This document shows, piece after piece, positions 35,638 through 45,302 of a stretch of DNA of 64,000 nt. Source of the DNA: Fibrisoma limi BUZ 3 (GTDB lineage Bacteria > Bacteroidota > Bacteroidia > Cytophagales > Spirosomataceae); the NCBI RefSeq assembly GCF_000296815.2, contig NZ_CAIT01000009.1, forward strand, positions 1,550,001 to 1,614,000, in the 5' to 3' direction. Positions within the stretch are counted from its first letter, which is position 1; every line of letters starts with the position of its first letter. The position numbers and the translations under genes were made by a program. The notes under the pieces are model-generated. The model searched no databases and was not told the origin of the DNA. It was given only the letters and a program-made list of their open reading frames with translations.

Positions 35638-36750
35638 TTATTCAAAATAGTTTAACACCTGGTGACCACTTTGCGCCAGGAACTGATCGCGACGGAACAG
35701 ATCAACATCTGCCGTCATCATATCTTTTACCAGAGCCGCCAGATCGTATTTAGGCTTCCAGCCAAGCTTGGTCATAGCTTTTGTCGGATCGCCTAACAGC
35801 AGATCAACTTCAGTTGGACGGAAGTATCGCTCATCAATGCAAACAACTTCTTTACCAACCGCAACCGGGAAGTCAGGATTTGAAGCGCTGACAACAACCC
35901 CCGTTTCGTTGACACCTTCACCCTTGAATTCAAGTTCAACGCCCACCTCAGCAAATGACATGCGAACGAAATCGCGGATGCGGGTTGTAGTACCAGTTGC
36001 AATCACAAAATCCTCGGCCTGCTCTTGCTGTAAAATCAGCCACATAGCTTCGACATAATCTTTTGCATGCCCCCAGTCGCGTTGTGCATCAAGGTTTCCA
36101 AGGTACACCTTATCCTGAAGACCAAGCGCGATACGTGCAACTGCCCGGGTAATCTTACGGGTAACGAACGTTTCGCCCCGCAGCGGTGATTCGTGGTTAA
36201 AAAGAATACCGTTGCAGGCATACATGTTATACGCTTCGCGGTAATTAACCGTAATCCAGTAGCCGTACAATTTAGCAACTGCGTACGGGGAACGCGGATA
36301 GAATGGGGTAGTTTCCGACTGCGCGTGACCCTGCACACCACCATACAGTTCAGATGTCGAGGCCTGATAGATCCGGGTTTTTTCGGTCATGCCCAGCAGC
36401 CGAACAGCTTCCAGAATACGAAGCGTACCAATCCCGTCAACCTGTGCCGTGTATTCCGGCTCATCGAAGCTCACACGTACGTGCGACATAGCCCCCAGGT
36501 TATAAATCTCGTCGGGCTGTACTTCCTGAATGATACGAATGATATTGGTTGAGTCTGAGAGGTCTCCGTAATGAAGTTTGAAGCGCACGTTTCGCTCATG
36601 CGGGTCTTCATACATATGGTCGATCCGTTGCGTATTAAACAACGAACTCCGGCGCTTAATGCCATGAACTTCATATCCTTTTTCTAAAAGAAGTTCTGCC
36701 AGATAGGCACCGTCCTGGCCGGTAATACCGGTAATCAACGCTTTCTTCAT
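35638..36750 (-). CDS. gmd: GDP-mannose 4,6-dehydratase
   Basis: 370 residues of the extended SDR family. The NADP motif [23 protein letters not shown], the T-S-E-L-Y-G strand and the catalytic Y-x-x-x-K in Y-A-V-A-K are diagnostic for Gmd. It makes GDP-4-keto-6-deoxymannose, the precursor of GDP-fucose and GDP-rhamnose, from the GDP-mannose produced by ManC (11.5 kb). No GDP-fucose synthase is adjacent. Confidence 0.94.
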   Translation of the reverse strand: MKKALITGITGQDGAYLAELLLEKGYEVHGIKRRSSLFNTQRIDHMYEDPHERNVRFKLHYGDLSDSTNIIRIIQEVQPDEIYNLGAMSHVRVSFDEPEYTAQVDGIGTLRILEAVRLLGMTEKTRIYQASTSELYGGVQGHAQSETTPFYPRSPYAVAKLYGYWITVNYREAYNMYACNGILFNHESPLRGETFVTRKITRAVARIALGLQDKVYLGNLDAQRDWGHAKDYVEAMWLILQQEQAEDFVIATGTTTRIRDFVRMSFAEVGVELEFKGEGVNETGVVVSASNPDFPVAVGKEVVCIDERYFRPTEVDLLLGDPTKAMTKLGWKPKYDLAALVKDMMTADVDLFRRDQFLAQSGHQVLNYFE

Positions 36751-36797
36751 GTTGCTTATAATTGGAAAAGGCTGAGCACAAACCGCTTAAAGCTTAT

Positions 36798-36805
36798 CAA
36801 AGCTA
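36798..36805 (-). promoter_or_regulatory. -7 box of gmd
   Basis: The minus strand reads TAGCTTTG, an exact match to TAnnTTTG, about 48 nt upstream of the gmd ATG. No obvious -33 element. Confidence 0.5.
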
Positions 36806-36838
36806 CAGCATAGTTGCCAAAAATTGTTACTTATTTCA

Positions 36839-37411
36839 TTATTTTATTAATAGGCTTCTTCGGATTTCTACCTTATCGGATTGTAGCTGTGCCGAAGGGA
36901 TCAGTTGCCGAATTGATGAATAGTACCGTTCGGCATCTAAGCGACGCATGAAATCACCGACTTTAAGTCGATATGTTGGCTGGTTGTAGGTCAGGTATGC
37001 ACTAAGTTCGGGAAAATTCTGATAAATCAACAGCTTTGCCGATTCGGCCTGCTGCCGCTGGTTACCCACATACACCTGAATCCGAAAGCCGGGCGCATAC
37101 CGCACAGAGCGATTCGTAGCCGCGATGGTATCAAGAACCAAATCCAACTGGCGATTTACGTGCATAGCCTCCATCGGTTTTGAAGGCCGCCGGGTTTCAG
37201 GCCGGGTAGTGGGGTTAGTGGGTGGAGGTGCCGCCGGGCGGGTTGTTGGACTGGCCGTAGCCGGTGCATACGATGGCCTGGTGGCTGACAGATCATCGTT
37301 GTACGCGTTATAGTCCGACGATGTGGTGCGGTTGGTAGCCGGGCGGCTTGATGCACAGCCTGCTATCAAAAGACTTATAAAGAAGTAAATCCAACCGTCA
37401 GTAAAACGCAT
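36839..37411 (-). CDS. SPOR-domain lipoprotein
   Basis: 190 residues. Lipobox L-I-A-G-C marks a lipoprotein. A Pro/Thr/Arg-rich linker (about 30-80) leads to a C-terminal SPOR-like domain (about 105-185; F-R-I-Q-V-Y-V-G-N and Y-R-L-K-V-G-D-F), which binds denuded peptidoglycan in division and envelope proteins. The start at the ATG 37411 gives a proper signal peptide; the TTG at 37432 is rejected. It is divergent from murB, another cell-wall gene. Confidence 0.8.
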   Translation of the reverse strand: MRFTDGWIYFFISLLIAGCASSRPATNRTTSSDYNAYNDDLSATRPSYAPATASPTTRPAAPPPTNPTTRPETRRPSKPMEAMHVNRQLDLVLDTIAATNRSVRYAPGFRIQVYVGNQRQQAESAKLLIYQNFPELSAYLTYNQPTYRLKVGDFMRRLDAERYYSSIRQLIPSAQLQSDKVEIRRSLLIK

Positions 37412-37522
37412 AACCAAATAATTAACAGGCAAAATTAGCTAATTATCCAGACGCAAACACGACCGTAGAGTAATACCTCATCCCGGAAATTGGTTAATTT
37501 TGTTCTTCCATCTTGCGATAAC

Positions 37523-38548
37523 ATGCTGAACATACAAAGCCACGTGTCGCTCAAACCCTATAATACATTTGGGATTGCGGCCAACGCGCGGTACTGGGTT
37601 GAAATTAATACGGAAGAAGATTTACAAACGCTGCTCCAGTTAACTGATTACACCGGATTTCCGAGGTTGATTCTAGGGGGGGGCAGCAATCTGCTACTCA
37701 CACATAATTTCGACGGGCTGGTTGTTAAAATTAATATTCAGGGCATCGATGTAGTCAGAGAAGACGATCGGCACGTATACATTAAAGCAGGAGCCGGGGT
37801 AAACTGGCATGAACTGGTTATGTACTGCGTTAATCATGACCACGCCGGCCTGGAAAATCTTTCGCTCATTCCAGGAACGGTTGGAGCTGCGCCAATGCAG
37901 AACATCGGTGCATACGGCGTTGAGATTGAGCAGGTATTTGATTCCCTGACCGCAGTGCATGTGCCTACGGGCCAATCCCGGACCTTTACCCATGCCGATT
38001 GTGGCTTTGGCTATCGGGAAAGCGTTTTTAAGCGAGAATGTAAAGGGCAGTATATTATCACCAGCGTTACGTTCCGGCTCGACAAACAACCAACGTTTCA
38101 TACTAGCTACGGGGCTATTCAGGAAATCCTGTCTGATATGGGCATTGACGAAAGTCGTCTATCAATCAAGTCAATCAGCGACGCAGTGATTAGAATTCGA
38201 CGGAGTAAACTGCCCGACCCAGCCGAGATTGGAAATGCCGGCAGCTTCTTTAAAAATCCGGAGATCCCCAAATCACAATACGAAACCCTGAAAGAGCAGT
38301 TCCCGGCTATGCCTGGGTATCCGGTTGGTGATAGAGCAGTTAAGGTCCCCGCTGGATGGTTGATCGAACAGGCAGGCTGGAAAGGATACCGGGAGGGCGA
38401 TGCCGGTGTACACGCCAAACAGGCACTGGTACTGGTTAACTACGGAAACGCTACGGGCAATGAAATTTTAAACCTTGCCCATCGGGTACAGGCATCAGTT
38501 GCTGACAAGTTTGGCGTTTCAATAACCCCGGAAGTGAATGTGATTTAG
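37523..38548 (+). CDS. murB: UDP-N-acetylmuramate dehydrogenase
   Basis: 341 residues, type I MurB. The FAD-binding pattern L-I-L-G-G-G-S-N-L-L-L, G-A-A-P-M-Q-N-I-G-A-Y-G-V-E and the proton-donor Ser in N-A-G-S-F-F-K-N-P are visible. It reduces UDP-GlcNAc-enolpyruvate to UDP-MurNAc in peptidoglycan synthesis. The ATG at 37523 gives the usual N-terminus; the frame is open to 37490. A purine-rich hairpin follows the stop. Confidence 0.94.
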   Translation: MLNIQSHVSLKPYNTFGIAANARYWVEINTEEDLQTLLQLTDYTGFPRLILGGGSNLLLTHNFDGLVVKINIQGIDVVREDDRHVYIKAGAGVNWHELVMYCVNHDHAGLENLSLIPGTVGAAPMQNIGAYGVEIEQVFDSLTAVHVPTGQSRTFTHADCGFGYRESVFKRECKGQYIITSVTFRLDKQPTFHTSYGAIQEILSDMGIDESRLSIKSISDAVIRIRRSKLPDPAEIGNAGSFFKNPEIPKSQYETLKEQFPAMPGYPVGDRAVKVPAGWLIEQAGWKGYREGDAGVHAKQALVLVNYGNATGNEILNLAHRVQASVADKFGVSITPEVNVI

Positions 38549-38586
38549 AAGCGAGAAAAGGGAAGAAAAGAAGGAGGAAGGGAGAA
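38549..38586 (+). repeat. Polypurine tract after murB
   Basis: The bases after the murB stop are nearly all A and G. The second half forms the left arm of the inverted repeat at 38564-38624. It resembles the tracts at 23993-24036 and 47794-47830. Confidence 0.45.
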
Positions 38587-38624
38587 CCAGTATTAATTCA
38601 TTTCTCCCTTCCTCCTTCTTTTCT
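38564..38624. repeat. Perfect 23-bp purine/pyrimidine inverted repeat between convergent genes
   Basis: The arms 38564-38586 (all purine) and 38602-38624 (all pyrimidine) are perfectly complementary around 15 nt. It lies in the short gap between convergent murB and the ROK gene and may terminate both. Confidence 0.75.
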
Positions 38625-38626
38625 AT

Positions 38627-39541
38627 TTAATCAAAGCAAAGCGACGCTGCACCCAGCAGCCCGGCATCGTTTCCAAGCGTTGCGCGTTTGATGAGCAGGC
38701 CGTTTTTGTAATATGGATTGAGCCAGTAATCCAGCGTTTTGTGGACGGCCGGCAAAATATAGTCATACGACGCTGACAGCCCTCCGCCAATCAATACCTG
38801 CTTGATATCCAGAATTTTGATCAACGCAGCCAACCCTTCGCCCAGCATCTCGCCGACCTCATTCCAGATTTGAAGCGCAAGTTCATCACCTTCGGCCGCT
38901 GCGGCTACCAGACCAGTAGTCGAAATACTATCGTCGTTAGGAAGCTGCGTTTCGCCGGTATACTCAGCGCGTCGTTGAGTAGCCAGTTCGAGTAGTTCCT
39001 TCTTGCCGATGTTCCGCTCAAGAACCCGCCCGTTTCGTGACGGAATGTGCCCTGGTTCCATAGCATTGCCATCCCCTCCGGTAAAAATTCGTTTGTTGAT
39101 AATCGCGGCTCCGCCCACCCCGGTACCCAGCGTAATGAAAATGTAGTTTTCCGTGATTTTTTCTTCCGCGAAGTAGTACTCTCCGAGTGCCGCTGCGTTG
39201 GCGTCATTTTCCAGAAAAAAGTCAACCCCCGGAAAGCGTTTTGTCAGCATATCGACCATCGGTACATTATTGATTTCCGGGATGGCCGTGATTTCCAGTG
39301 GAACGGTGCGTTCGCGGTTCAGCATACCCGGCAGGCCGATACCCACTTTCTTAACGCTTTTGTTCGCGTATAACTGAAGGGCAATGGCGTCGCCGAAGCG
39401 TTCAACAAAGTGACCTGATTGCCGCCAGCTTATAGTGTCGTGGCTGTAGAAATTGGAAATTTTACCAGTGTCGGCTTCAACGATACCCATTTTGACGTTC
39501 GTACCGCCAACGTCGATGCCCAGATACTCAACGGAAGACAT
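38627..39541 (-). CDS. ROK family sugar kinase-like protein
   Basis: 304 residues. The ATP-binding motif L-G-I-D-V-G-G-T-N-V-K is near the N-terminus; E-N-D-A-N-A-A-A-L-G-E and T-L-G-T-G-V-G-G-A mark the ROK sugar-binding and phosphate regions. The conserved E-P-G-H is present, but the zinc-binding cysteine cluster that normally follows it is absent and replaced by I-P-S-R-N-G-R-V-L. It is probably a glucokinase-type enzyme; the sugar is not determined. Confidence 0.8.
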   Translation of the reverse strand: MSSVEYLGIDVGGTNVKMGIVEADTGKISNFYSHDTISWRQSGHFVERFGDAIALQLYANKSVKKVGIGLPGMLNRERTVPLEITAIPEINNVPMVDMLTKRFPGVDFFLENDANAAALGEYYFAEEKITENYIFITLGTGVGGAAIINKRIFTGGDGNAMEPGHIPSRNGRVLERNIGKKELLELATQRRAEYTGETQLPNDDSISTTGLVAAAAEGDELALQIWNEVGEMLGEGLAALIKILDIKQVLIGGGLSASYDYILPAVHKTLDYWLNPYYKNGLLIKRATLGNDAGLLGAASLCFD

Positions 39542-39678
39542 TCTATCAGTTTAGAGTTTACAGTGATTAGTTCTCGGCTGCTTAAGATGAAGTGGGCCAG
39601 TGGGCCGCAAGATACGAAAGAGAAAGCAGTCAGCCTTGTTAGTAAACAACTCCGCTGCTTTTTATCGGATAGTACTGA

Positions 39679-40353
39679 CTAAATATCACCTAGTTGCGGA
39701 CGTAACAGAATTTCTTCCACCACGGCACTTTTCGACAGTGTGTACGCGGTCCAGGCAGTGGCAGCGACATCGGTGGCCTGCATAAAACGGTCGTCGGGCA
39801 GATCGGTGCCCTCCCAACTGGCCGTTAGCGTAGCACCGGGCAAAATAGCCGTCACTTTAACGCCATGGGGCTTAAGTTCTTCGCGAAGTACCCGGCTCAT
39901 CCCCAACAAAGCAAATTTGGAGACACAGTAAGAGCCACCGTTGGTATACGCGGTGATGCTGGCCGTTGAGCACATCATGAAAATATGCCCCTGACGCCTG
40001 GCAATCATATCCTTCACCAGCCCGCGAGTCAGGTGATAGGCGCTTGCTACGTTGGTATTCATCGTCGCTTCGAATGTCCCCTCGGCTTCGTCCTGAATCT
40101 GACCCGGCAGAAAGACGCCCGTATTATTGACCAATACGTCAACGGGCCGATTTAATGACCGGATATAGTCTATCAATGCATTTACCCCCGCGCGCGTCGA
40201 CAGGTCGGCGGCAAAGGGCAACCGATTTGGACCCGTAACATCCTCAACAGAACGAGCGCATACAACAGCGTCGAACCTCTCTGCAACAAACCGATCTACA
40301 ATGGCCTGGCCTATGCCTTTGGTGCCACCTGTCACTACGATTAATGGATTCAT
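39679..40353 (-). CDS. Short-chain dehydrogenase/reductase
   Basis: 224 residues, classical SDR. Cofactor motif T-G-G-T-K-G-I-G, the N-N-T-G variant of NNAG, a serine in M-C-S-T-A-S-I and the Y-x-x-x-K pair in Y-C-V-S-K-F complete the active site. The substrate is unknown. The ATG at 40353 puts the glycine motif at residue 8; an ATG at 40407 adds 18 unlikely residues. It is divergent from the MlaE-like gene. Confidence 0.85.
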   Translation of the reverse strand: MNPLIVVTGGTKGIGQAIVDRFVAERFDAVVCARSVEDVTGPNRLPFAADLSTRAGVNALIDYIRSLNRPVDVLVNNTGVFLPGQIQDEAEGTFEATMNTNVASAYHLTRGLVKDMIARRQGHIFMMCSTASITAYTNGGSYCVSKFALLGMSRVLREELKPHGVKVTAILPGATLTASWEGTDLPDDRFMQATDVAATAWTAYTLSKSAVVEEILLRPQLGDI

Positions 40354-40358
40354 TCGGC

Positions 40359-40375
40359 AAACTTTGCCAAAGTTT
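40359..40375. promoter_or_regulatory. Palindromic element in the SDR/MlaE divergent region
   Basis: AAACTTTG-C-CAAAGTTT has perfect 8-bp arms. Each arm contains a CTTTG-like -7 core in opposite directions. It lies 6 bp from the SDR start, so it could be an operator or part of overlapping divergent promoters. Confidence 0.35.
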
Positions 40376-40507
40376 TGATTTTTGCCAACGTTTACACCCC
40401 GAACCATTCTACCTTTACCCGGGTTTTGACTGGTGCGGGCGGGCTGTTAGTGGCCCAGCGATGCCGTTAAAGACCGTACGTTGGCATTTCGGTCTGCTTC
40501 AAGCTTT

Positions 40508-41236
40508 ATGTCGCATATTGGCAAGTACTTCATTTTTCTGGGTACGCTTTTTACCAACCGGGAGAAAGCGGGCGTTTATTACCGACTGGTCATGGACGAA
40601 TGCATATCCATCGGCATTCGGTCGGTTTTTATCGTTTCCATCGTTTCAACCTTTATTGGTGCCGTAACCTGCGTACAGACGGCCTATAACCTGGTTAGCC
40701 CGCTGGTGCCGTTGTATATCATTTCGGTGATCGTGCGCGACAGCACGATTCTGGAGCTGGCACCAACGATTACCAGCATCGTACTGGCGGGTAAAGTCGG
40801 CTCGAACATTGCGGGTCAATTGGGTACTATGCGCATCACGGAACAGATTGACGCCTTGGAAGTGATCGGTATTAATTCCAGCTCCTATCTGGTGCTTCCC
40901 AAAGTGATTGCCGCGATGCTGATGTTTCCGTTGCTGGTGATTCTGGCAGGCTTTCTGTCCATCTGGGGCGGCTACGTGGCCGGTACGCTGGCCGATATCA
41001 TCACTCCACAGGACTATATTTTCGGACTTCGCTCGGGTTTCAATTCGTTCAGCGTCACGTTTGCTATTATAAAATCGGTGGTGTTTGCGTTCCTGATTGC
41101 AACCATATCCGCCTATCAGGGCTATAACGCCCGGGGAGGAGCGCTGGAAGTCGGCAATGCCTCCACAACCGCCGTAACCAATAGTTGTATTGCCGTGCTG
41201 GCGGCCGACTTTCTACTGGCCCAGCTCTTACTGTAA
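40508..41236 (+). CDS. MlaE-like ABC transporter permease
   Basis: 242 residues with about five membrane segments. The sequence P-T-I-T-S-I-V-L-A-G-K-V-G-S-N-I-A-G-Q-L and T-E-Q-I-D-A-L-E-V-I-G-I-N is the signature of the MlaE/YrbE family. These permeases move phospholipids or other lipids between inner membrane and periplasm. The ATPase gene follows 10 bp later. No MlaD/MCE substrate-binding gene is present between this pair and the next, oppositely oriented, gene. Confidence 0.88.
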   Translation: MSHIGKYFIFLGTLFTNREKAGVYYRLVMDECISIGIRSVFIVSIVSTFIGAVTCVQTAYNLVSPLVPLYIISVIVRDSTILELAPTITSIVLAGKVGSNIAGQLGTMRITEQIDALEVIGINSSSYLVLPKVIAAMLMFPLLVILAGFLSIWGGYVAGTLADIITPQDYIFGLRSGFNSFSVTFAIIKSVVFAFLIATISAYQGYNARGGALEVGNASTTAVTNSCIAVLAADFLLAQLLL

Positions 41237-41246
41237 GGTTTTACGT

Positions 41247-41993
41247 ATGCTTGAGATCAAGAATATATCCAAAACGTTTGGCGACCGGCAAGTGCTGTAT
41301 AACATCAGCGGCTCGTTTGAACCAGGGCAAACCAGCCTGATCATTGGCGGCAGCGGCACGGGCAAAAGCGTACTGTTGAAGTGCATGATTGGTTTGGTTA
41401 AACCCGATTCGGGCGAAGTGCTTTATGACGGCCGCAATTTTCTGGCCGATAACGAAGAAGAGCAGAAAACCATCCGGCGCGAAATGGGCGTTCTGTTTCA
41501 GGGCTCAGCCCTGTTCGACTCAAAAACAGTTCTAGAAAACGTTCGCTTTCCGCTTGACATGCTGACAGACATGAGTTCGAGCGAAAAAAACGATCGTGCC
41601 CAGATTTGTCTGCAACGCGTTGGTCTGGAAGGAGCCGGTGACCGGATGCCATCGGAAATCAGCGGAGGAATGAAGAAACGGGTTGGTATTGCCCGGGCCA
41701 TTGTGCTGAACCCAAAGTACCTGTTCTGCGATGAACCGAACTCTGGTCTTGATCCGCTGACGTCCATTAAGATTGATCAGCTCATCAAAGAAATTACGGA
41801 TGAGTATCAGATCACAACCGTGGTGATCACGCACGATATGAACTCCATGCTCGAAATTGGGGAAAAAATTATGTTCCTCTACAAGGGCAAAAAATTGTGG
41901 GAGGGGAACAGTGATACCATCGTTCACTCATCCGTATCGGAACTGAACGACTTCATCTACGCCAATAAGCTGCTCCGCGAGATGGAGAAATGA
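41247..41993 (+). CDS. MlaF-like ABC transporter ATPase
   Basis: 248 residues. Walker A G-G-S-G-T-G-K-S, ABC signature I-S-G-G-M-K-K-R-V, Walker B Y-L-F-C-D-E-P and the switch His in V-I-T-H-D-M are all present. It energises the MlaE-like permease encoded 10 bp upstream. The ATG at 41247 is the natural start; the frame is open upstream within the permease gene. It ends 4 bp from the convergent flippase gene. Confidence 0.9.
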   Translation: MLEIKNISKTFGDRQVLYNISGSFEPGQTSLIIGGSGTGKSVLLKCMIGLVKPDSGEVLYDGRNFLADNEEEQKTIRREMGVLFQGSALFDSKTVLENVRFPLDMLTDMSSSEKNDRAQICLQRVGLEGAGDRMPSEISGGMKKRVGIARAIVLNPKYLFCDEPNSGLDPLTSIKIDQLIKEITDEYQITTVVITHDMNSMLEIGEKIMFLYKGKKLWEGNSDTIVHSSVSELNDFIYANKLLREMEK

Positions 41994-41997
41994 CCAC

Positions 41998-43542
41998 TTA
42001 CTGCGAGCTACCAACGGGCGCAGGCTTTCGGCTACGTCGGAACCGCGCCCAGCCCTCGCGAATCGTATCTCGTTCGATCACCGCAATAACGGCCACGCTC
42101 AGTCCAAACAGCGCCAGGTGAAACGGCACCGCGATCCACGGATTAGGAATATTGATCTGCAACGACGCATAAATCAACAGACCAGCCCCGGTAATATAAC
42201 CCAGCGCCGACCGTACATCGTAGGGAACCGGGTAATGCTTCTCGCCCAGTACGTAGCAAATAACGGTCATGACGACGCTGGAGGCCAGAAACGCCACCGC
42301 ACAGCCCATGTAGCCCATCAGCGGGATCAGGAACATGTTGCCCAGCAACGTCACTACGGCACCGATAACGGTAATTAACGTACCGTATTTGGTTTTGTCG
42401 CTCAGTTTGAACCAGAATGCCAGGTTGAAGTATATTCCAAGGAAGAGGTTGCCCAGCAACAGCAACGGTACTATCCCAAGACCCTGCCGGTATTTAGGTC
42501 CGATTAGTAAGCCCAGTACGTCGAGGTTCAGGCTAACCCCAATCCAGATCAACACGCAGACAATGATGAACCACTTCGTTACGCGGGCCAGCAGGCCGGG
42601 TGCGTTTTTGTCTTCGGCTTTCGAGAAAAAGAACGGATCGGCCGCAAAGCGGAACGACTGAATGGCCAGCGCCATAAAAACCGACAGCTTATAACACTGC
42701 CCATAAATACCAAGCGCATCCTCGTTGGTCAGGTTTGGGTAGAATCCTTCGGGCAGGTAGTGGCGCAGAAACAGCCGATCGGTCAGGTTATTCACTACGT
42801 TGGCCAGGCCGGTGAGCATGATCGGATAGGCGTAGAGATACAGCGTCCGGATTTCAGGCCAGTCGAGCTGGAAGCGAAACCCTTTAAACGCCTTCCGCAA
42901 TAGCAGGAAGTAACAGGCGTTGCCGAGCAGATTCGCCAGGAAAATATAGCCGGGGCCAATCTGCGGATTATAGATGTAGTCAACAAACGGCCGTAGCTGT
43001 GGCAGATAATCGCCTTCATACACATCCTTGCAGAAGATAATGAAGAACACGTTTAGAGCCACTACGATACCGATGTTAATCATTTTGGCTTTTACAAATT
43101 GCCGGGCTTTGTTTTCGACCCGTAGCCGGGCAAACGGAATGGCCGTAATGGCATCGATCGCTACGATCAGCGCCGACCAGCGGATGAATGTTGTCTGATC
43201 GGGGTAATCGAGCCAGATGGCAATATCAGGAGCGAGCCACAACAACACAACCGTAGCCATCGACGTAATTACGATCACCATGCTGAGCGTGTCGCTGAAT
43301 ACCTTCGGAGTAGTTTCGGGACGGCGGGCTGCAAACCGGAAAAACGCCGTTTCCAGGCCGAGGGTGTAGAGCACCAGCAGCAAGGCGATGTAGGCGTAAA
43401 GTTCAACGTTGGAAGCAAGCTGTTTCGGTTGCCCAAACGCGTAGGTCTGTACGGGAACCAGCGCATAATTCAGTAGCCGTCCGAGAATGGTACTGACGCC
43501 ATAAAGAGCGGTGTCGCTGGCTAATTTTTTAAATGCACTCAT
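41998..43542 (-). CDS. Polysaccharide flippase (Wzx/MATE-like)
   Basis: 514 residues with 12-14 membrane segments across the whole length. The N-terminal S-A-F-K-K-L-A-S-D-T-A-L-Y-G-V-S-T-I-L-G-R pattern is typical of oligosaccharide flippases in Bacteroidota. It probably moves lipid-linked glycan repeats across the inner membrane, consistent with manC, gmd and the epimerase elsewhere in the window. The frame extends to 43776, but the ATG at 43542 fits the family start. Confidence 0.85.
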   Translation of the reverse strand: MSAFKKLASDTALYGVSTILGRLLNYALVPVQTYAFGQPKQLASNVELYAYIALLLVLYTLGLETAFFRFAARRPETTPKVFSDTLSMVIVITSMATVVLLWLAPDIAIWLDYPDQTTFIRWSALIVAIDAITAIPFARLRVENKARQFVKAKMINIGIVVALNVFFIIFCKDVYEGDYLPQLRPFVDYIYNPQIGPGYIFLANLLGNACYFLLLRKAFKGFRFQLDWPEIRTLYLYAYPIMLTGLANVVNNLTDRLFLRHYLPEGFYPNLTNEDALGIYGQCYKLSVFMALAIQSFRFAADPFFFSKAEDKNAPGLLARVTKWFIIVCVLIWIGVSLNLDVLGLLIGPKYRQGLGIVPLLLLGNLFLGIYFNLAFWFKLSDKTKYGTLITVIGAVVTLLGNMFLIPLMGYMGCAVAFLASSVVMTVICYVLGEKHYPVPYDVRSALGYITGAGLLIYASLQINIPNPWIAVPFHLALFGLSVAVIAVIERDTIREGWARFRRSRKPAPVGSSQ

Positions 43543-43650
43543 GTACCGGAATGGCTGGCTGTACGCCAGATTTAGACGTAAAGATACGCCTTTCCAACGC
43601 GGAACCACCTGTTCTTCCCGGCGAATCGCTGTTATCTGTTCAATCGTGGC

Positions 43651-43658
43651 TATCTTTG
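43651..43658 (+). promoter_or_regulatory. -7 box of purH
   Basis: TATCTTTG is an exact TAnnTTTG match, 35 bp before the purH ATG. No clear -33 box is seen. Confidence 0.5.
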
Positions 43659-43692
43659 AAGCCTGATTACCACAGATTACCTTACAATTCTG

Positions 43693-45252
43693 ATGTCTCT
43701 TACGATTTCCTCCGCGCTCATTTCTGTCTATTACAAAGATGGCCTCGAACCCTTGGTCCGGCTGCTGCACGAGCATAACGTCAGGCTGTATTCAACGGGC
43801 GGTACGCAAACGTTCATTGAACAGCTAGGCGTACCTGTCACGGCCGTCGAAGACCTGACAGGCTATCCGTCAATCTTTGGCGGGCGGGTTAAAACGCTTC
43901 ATCCGGCCGTAATGGGCGGCATTCTATATCGCCGGGAGCTTCCCGAAGATCTGGCTCAGGCTGAACGGCACCGGATTCCGCCTATCGACATGGTTGTCGT
44001 GGACCTGTACCCTTTCGAGGAAACCGTAAGCGCTGGCGCATCAGAAGAAGACGTCATCGAGAAGATTGACATTGGCGGCATTTCGCTTATCCGGGCGGCA
44101 GCCAAGAACCACAAAGACGTACTGATTGTATCGTCACGGACCCAATACGAAAGCGTTGTTTCGCTGCTAACCGAGAAAAACGGCGCAACGGACCTGGCCG
44201 ACCGCCGGCAATACGCCGGCGAAGCTTTTGCTGTTACGTCGCACTACGATACGGCCATTCAGGCTTACTTTGCCGGCAATGGCGAGTCGCCTAAGTCTGC
44301 ATCGGAGTTATCTGAAACCTATAAAGACTTGCCGCAACAAACGCTTCGATACGGCGAGAACCCTCACCAGCAGGCTACGTTCTACGGTGACCTGGACGCC
44401 ATGTTCGATAAACTGCATGGCAAAGAACTGTCGTACAACAACCTGGTTGATGTAGACGCCTGCGTTGGGCTGATCGACGAGTTTGCGGATGGTGCACCCA
44501 CATTCGCGATCATCAAACACACAAACGCCTGCGGCATCGCCATGGCACCAACGGCCAAAGAATCGTATCTGAACGCCCTGGCCTGTGATCCGGTATCGGC
44601 TTTTGGCGGTGTTATTATCACCAATACTACGGTCGATCCTGAAACGGCTGAAGAGTTGAACAAGCTGTTCATGGAAATCCTGATCGCACCCGACTACGCT
44701 CCGGAAGCGCTGGATTTGTTAAAGTCGAAGAAAAACCGGATTCTGCTGAAGCGTAAGCCTGTTGAGTTACCCACCCGAATGATCAAAACCATTTTGAATG
44801 GCGTACTGGAACAGGATAAAGACAACCAGACCGAAACGGCCGCGCAGTTTAAGACCGTTACCGAGAAGGCCCCCACAGACAGCGAAATCCGGGCACTCGA
44901 ATTTGCCCTGAAGGTTTGCAAGCATACAAAATCCAACACAATTGTGCTGGCTAAAGAGGGTGGCACGGCATACCGGCAGTTGCTCGCCAGTGGTGTCGGT
45001 CAAACCTCGCGCGTGGATGCGTTGAAACAGGCCATTGAAAAAGCTGGTGCTTTTGGGTTTGACCTGAATGGGGCCGTTATGGCTTCAGACGCCTTCTTCC
45101 CGTTTCCCGATTGCGTAGAGATTGCTGATAAGGCCGGCATTACGGCCGTTGTGCAGCCCGGCGGCTCCATCCGCGACCAGGATTCAATTGATTATTGCAA
45201 TCAGCACGGCCTGGCTATGGTGACGACCGGTGTGCGGCATTTTAAACATTAA
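43693..45252 (+). CDS. purH: Bifunctional AICAR transformylase/IMP cyclohydrolase
   Basis: 519 residues, normal length. The N-terminal MGS-like IMP cyclohydrolase domain (S-T-G-G-T, G-G-R-V-K-T-L-H-P) is followed by the AICAR formyltransferase domain with I-I-K-H-T-N-A-C-G, a variant of the KHxNPCG motif, and S-D-A-F-F-P-F-P-D near the end. It performs the last two steps of IMP synthesis. Downstream on the same strand are plsC, gatC and a GtrA gene, with a hairpin between purH and plsC. Confidence 0.96.
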   Translation: MSLTISSALISVYYKDGLEPLVRLLHEHNVRLYSTGGTQTFIEQLGVPVTAVEDLTGYPSIFGGRVKTLHPAVMGGILYRRELPEDLAQAERHRIPPIDMVVVDLYPFEETVSAGASEEDVIEKIDIGGISLIRAAAKNHKDVLIVSSRTQYESVVSLLTEKNGATDLADRRQYAGEAFAVTSHYDTAIQAYFAGNGESPKSASELSETYKDLPQQTLRYGENPHQQATFYGDLDAMFDKLHGKELSYNNLVDVDACVGLIDEFADGAPTFAIIKHTNACGIAMAPTAKESYLNALACDPVSAFGGVIITNTTVDPETAEELNKLFMEILIAPDYAPEALDLLKSKKNRILLKRKPVELPTRMIKTILNGVLEQDKDNQTETAAQFKTVTEKAPTDSEIRALEFALKVCKHTKSNTIVLAKEGGTAYRQLLASGVGQTSRVDALKQAIEKAGAFGFDLNGAVMASDAFFPFPDCVEIADKAGITAVVQPGGSIRDQDSIDYCNQHGLAMVTTGVRHFKH

Positions 45253-45255
45253 TTA

Positions 45256-45295
45256 GAACGGCACGGGGGCTCTCGCAGCGTCGCCCGTGCCGTTC
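45256..45295 (+). terminator. GC-rich hairpin after purH
   Basis: A perfect 12-bp stem (45256-45267 with 45284-45295) encloses 16 nt. No T-tract follows, so it may be a processing or attenuating hairpin rather than a full terminator. Confidence 0.5.
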
Positions 45296-45302
45296 AGATA
45301 CT

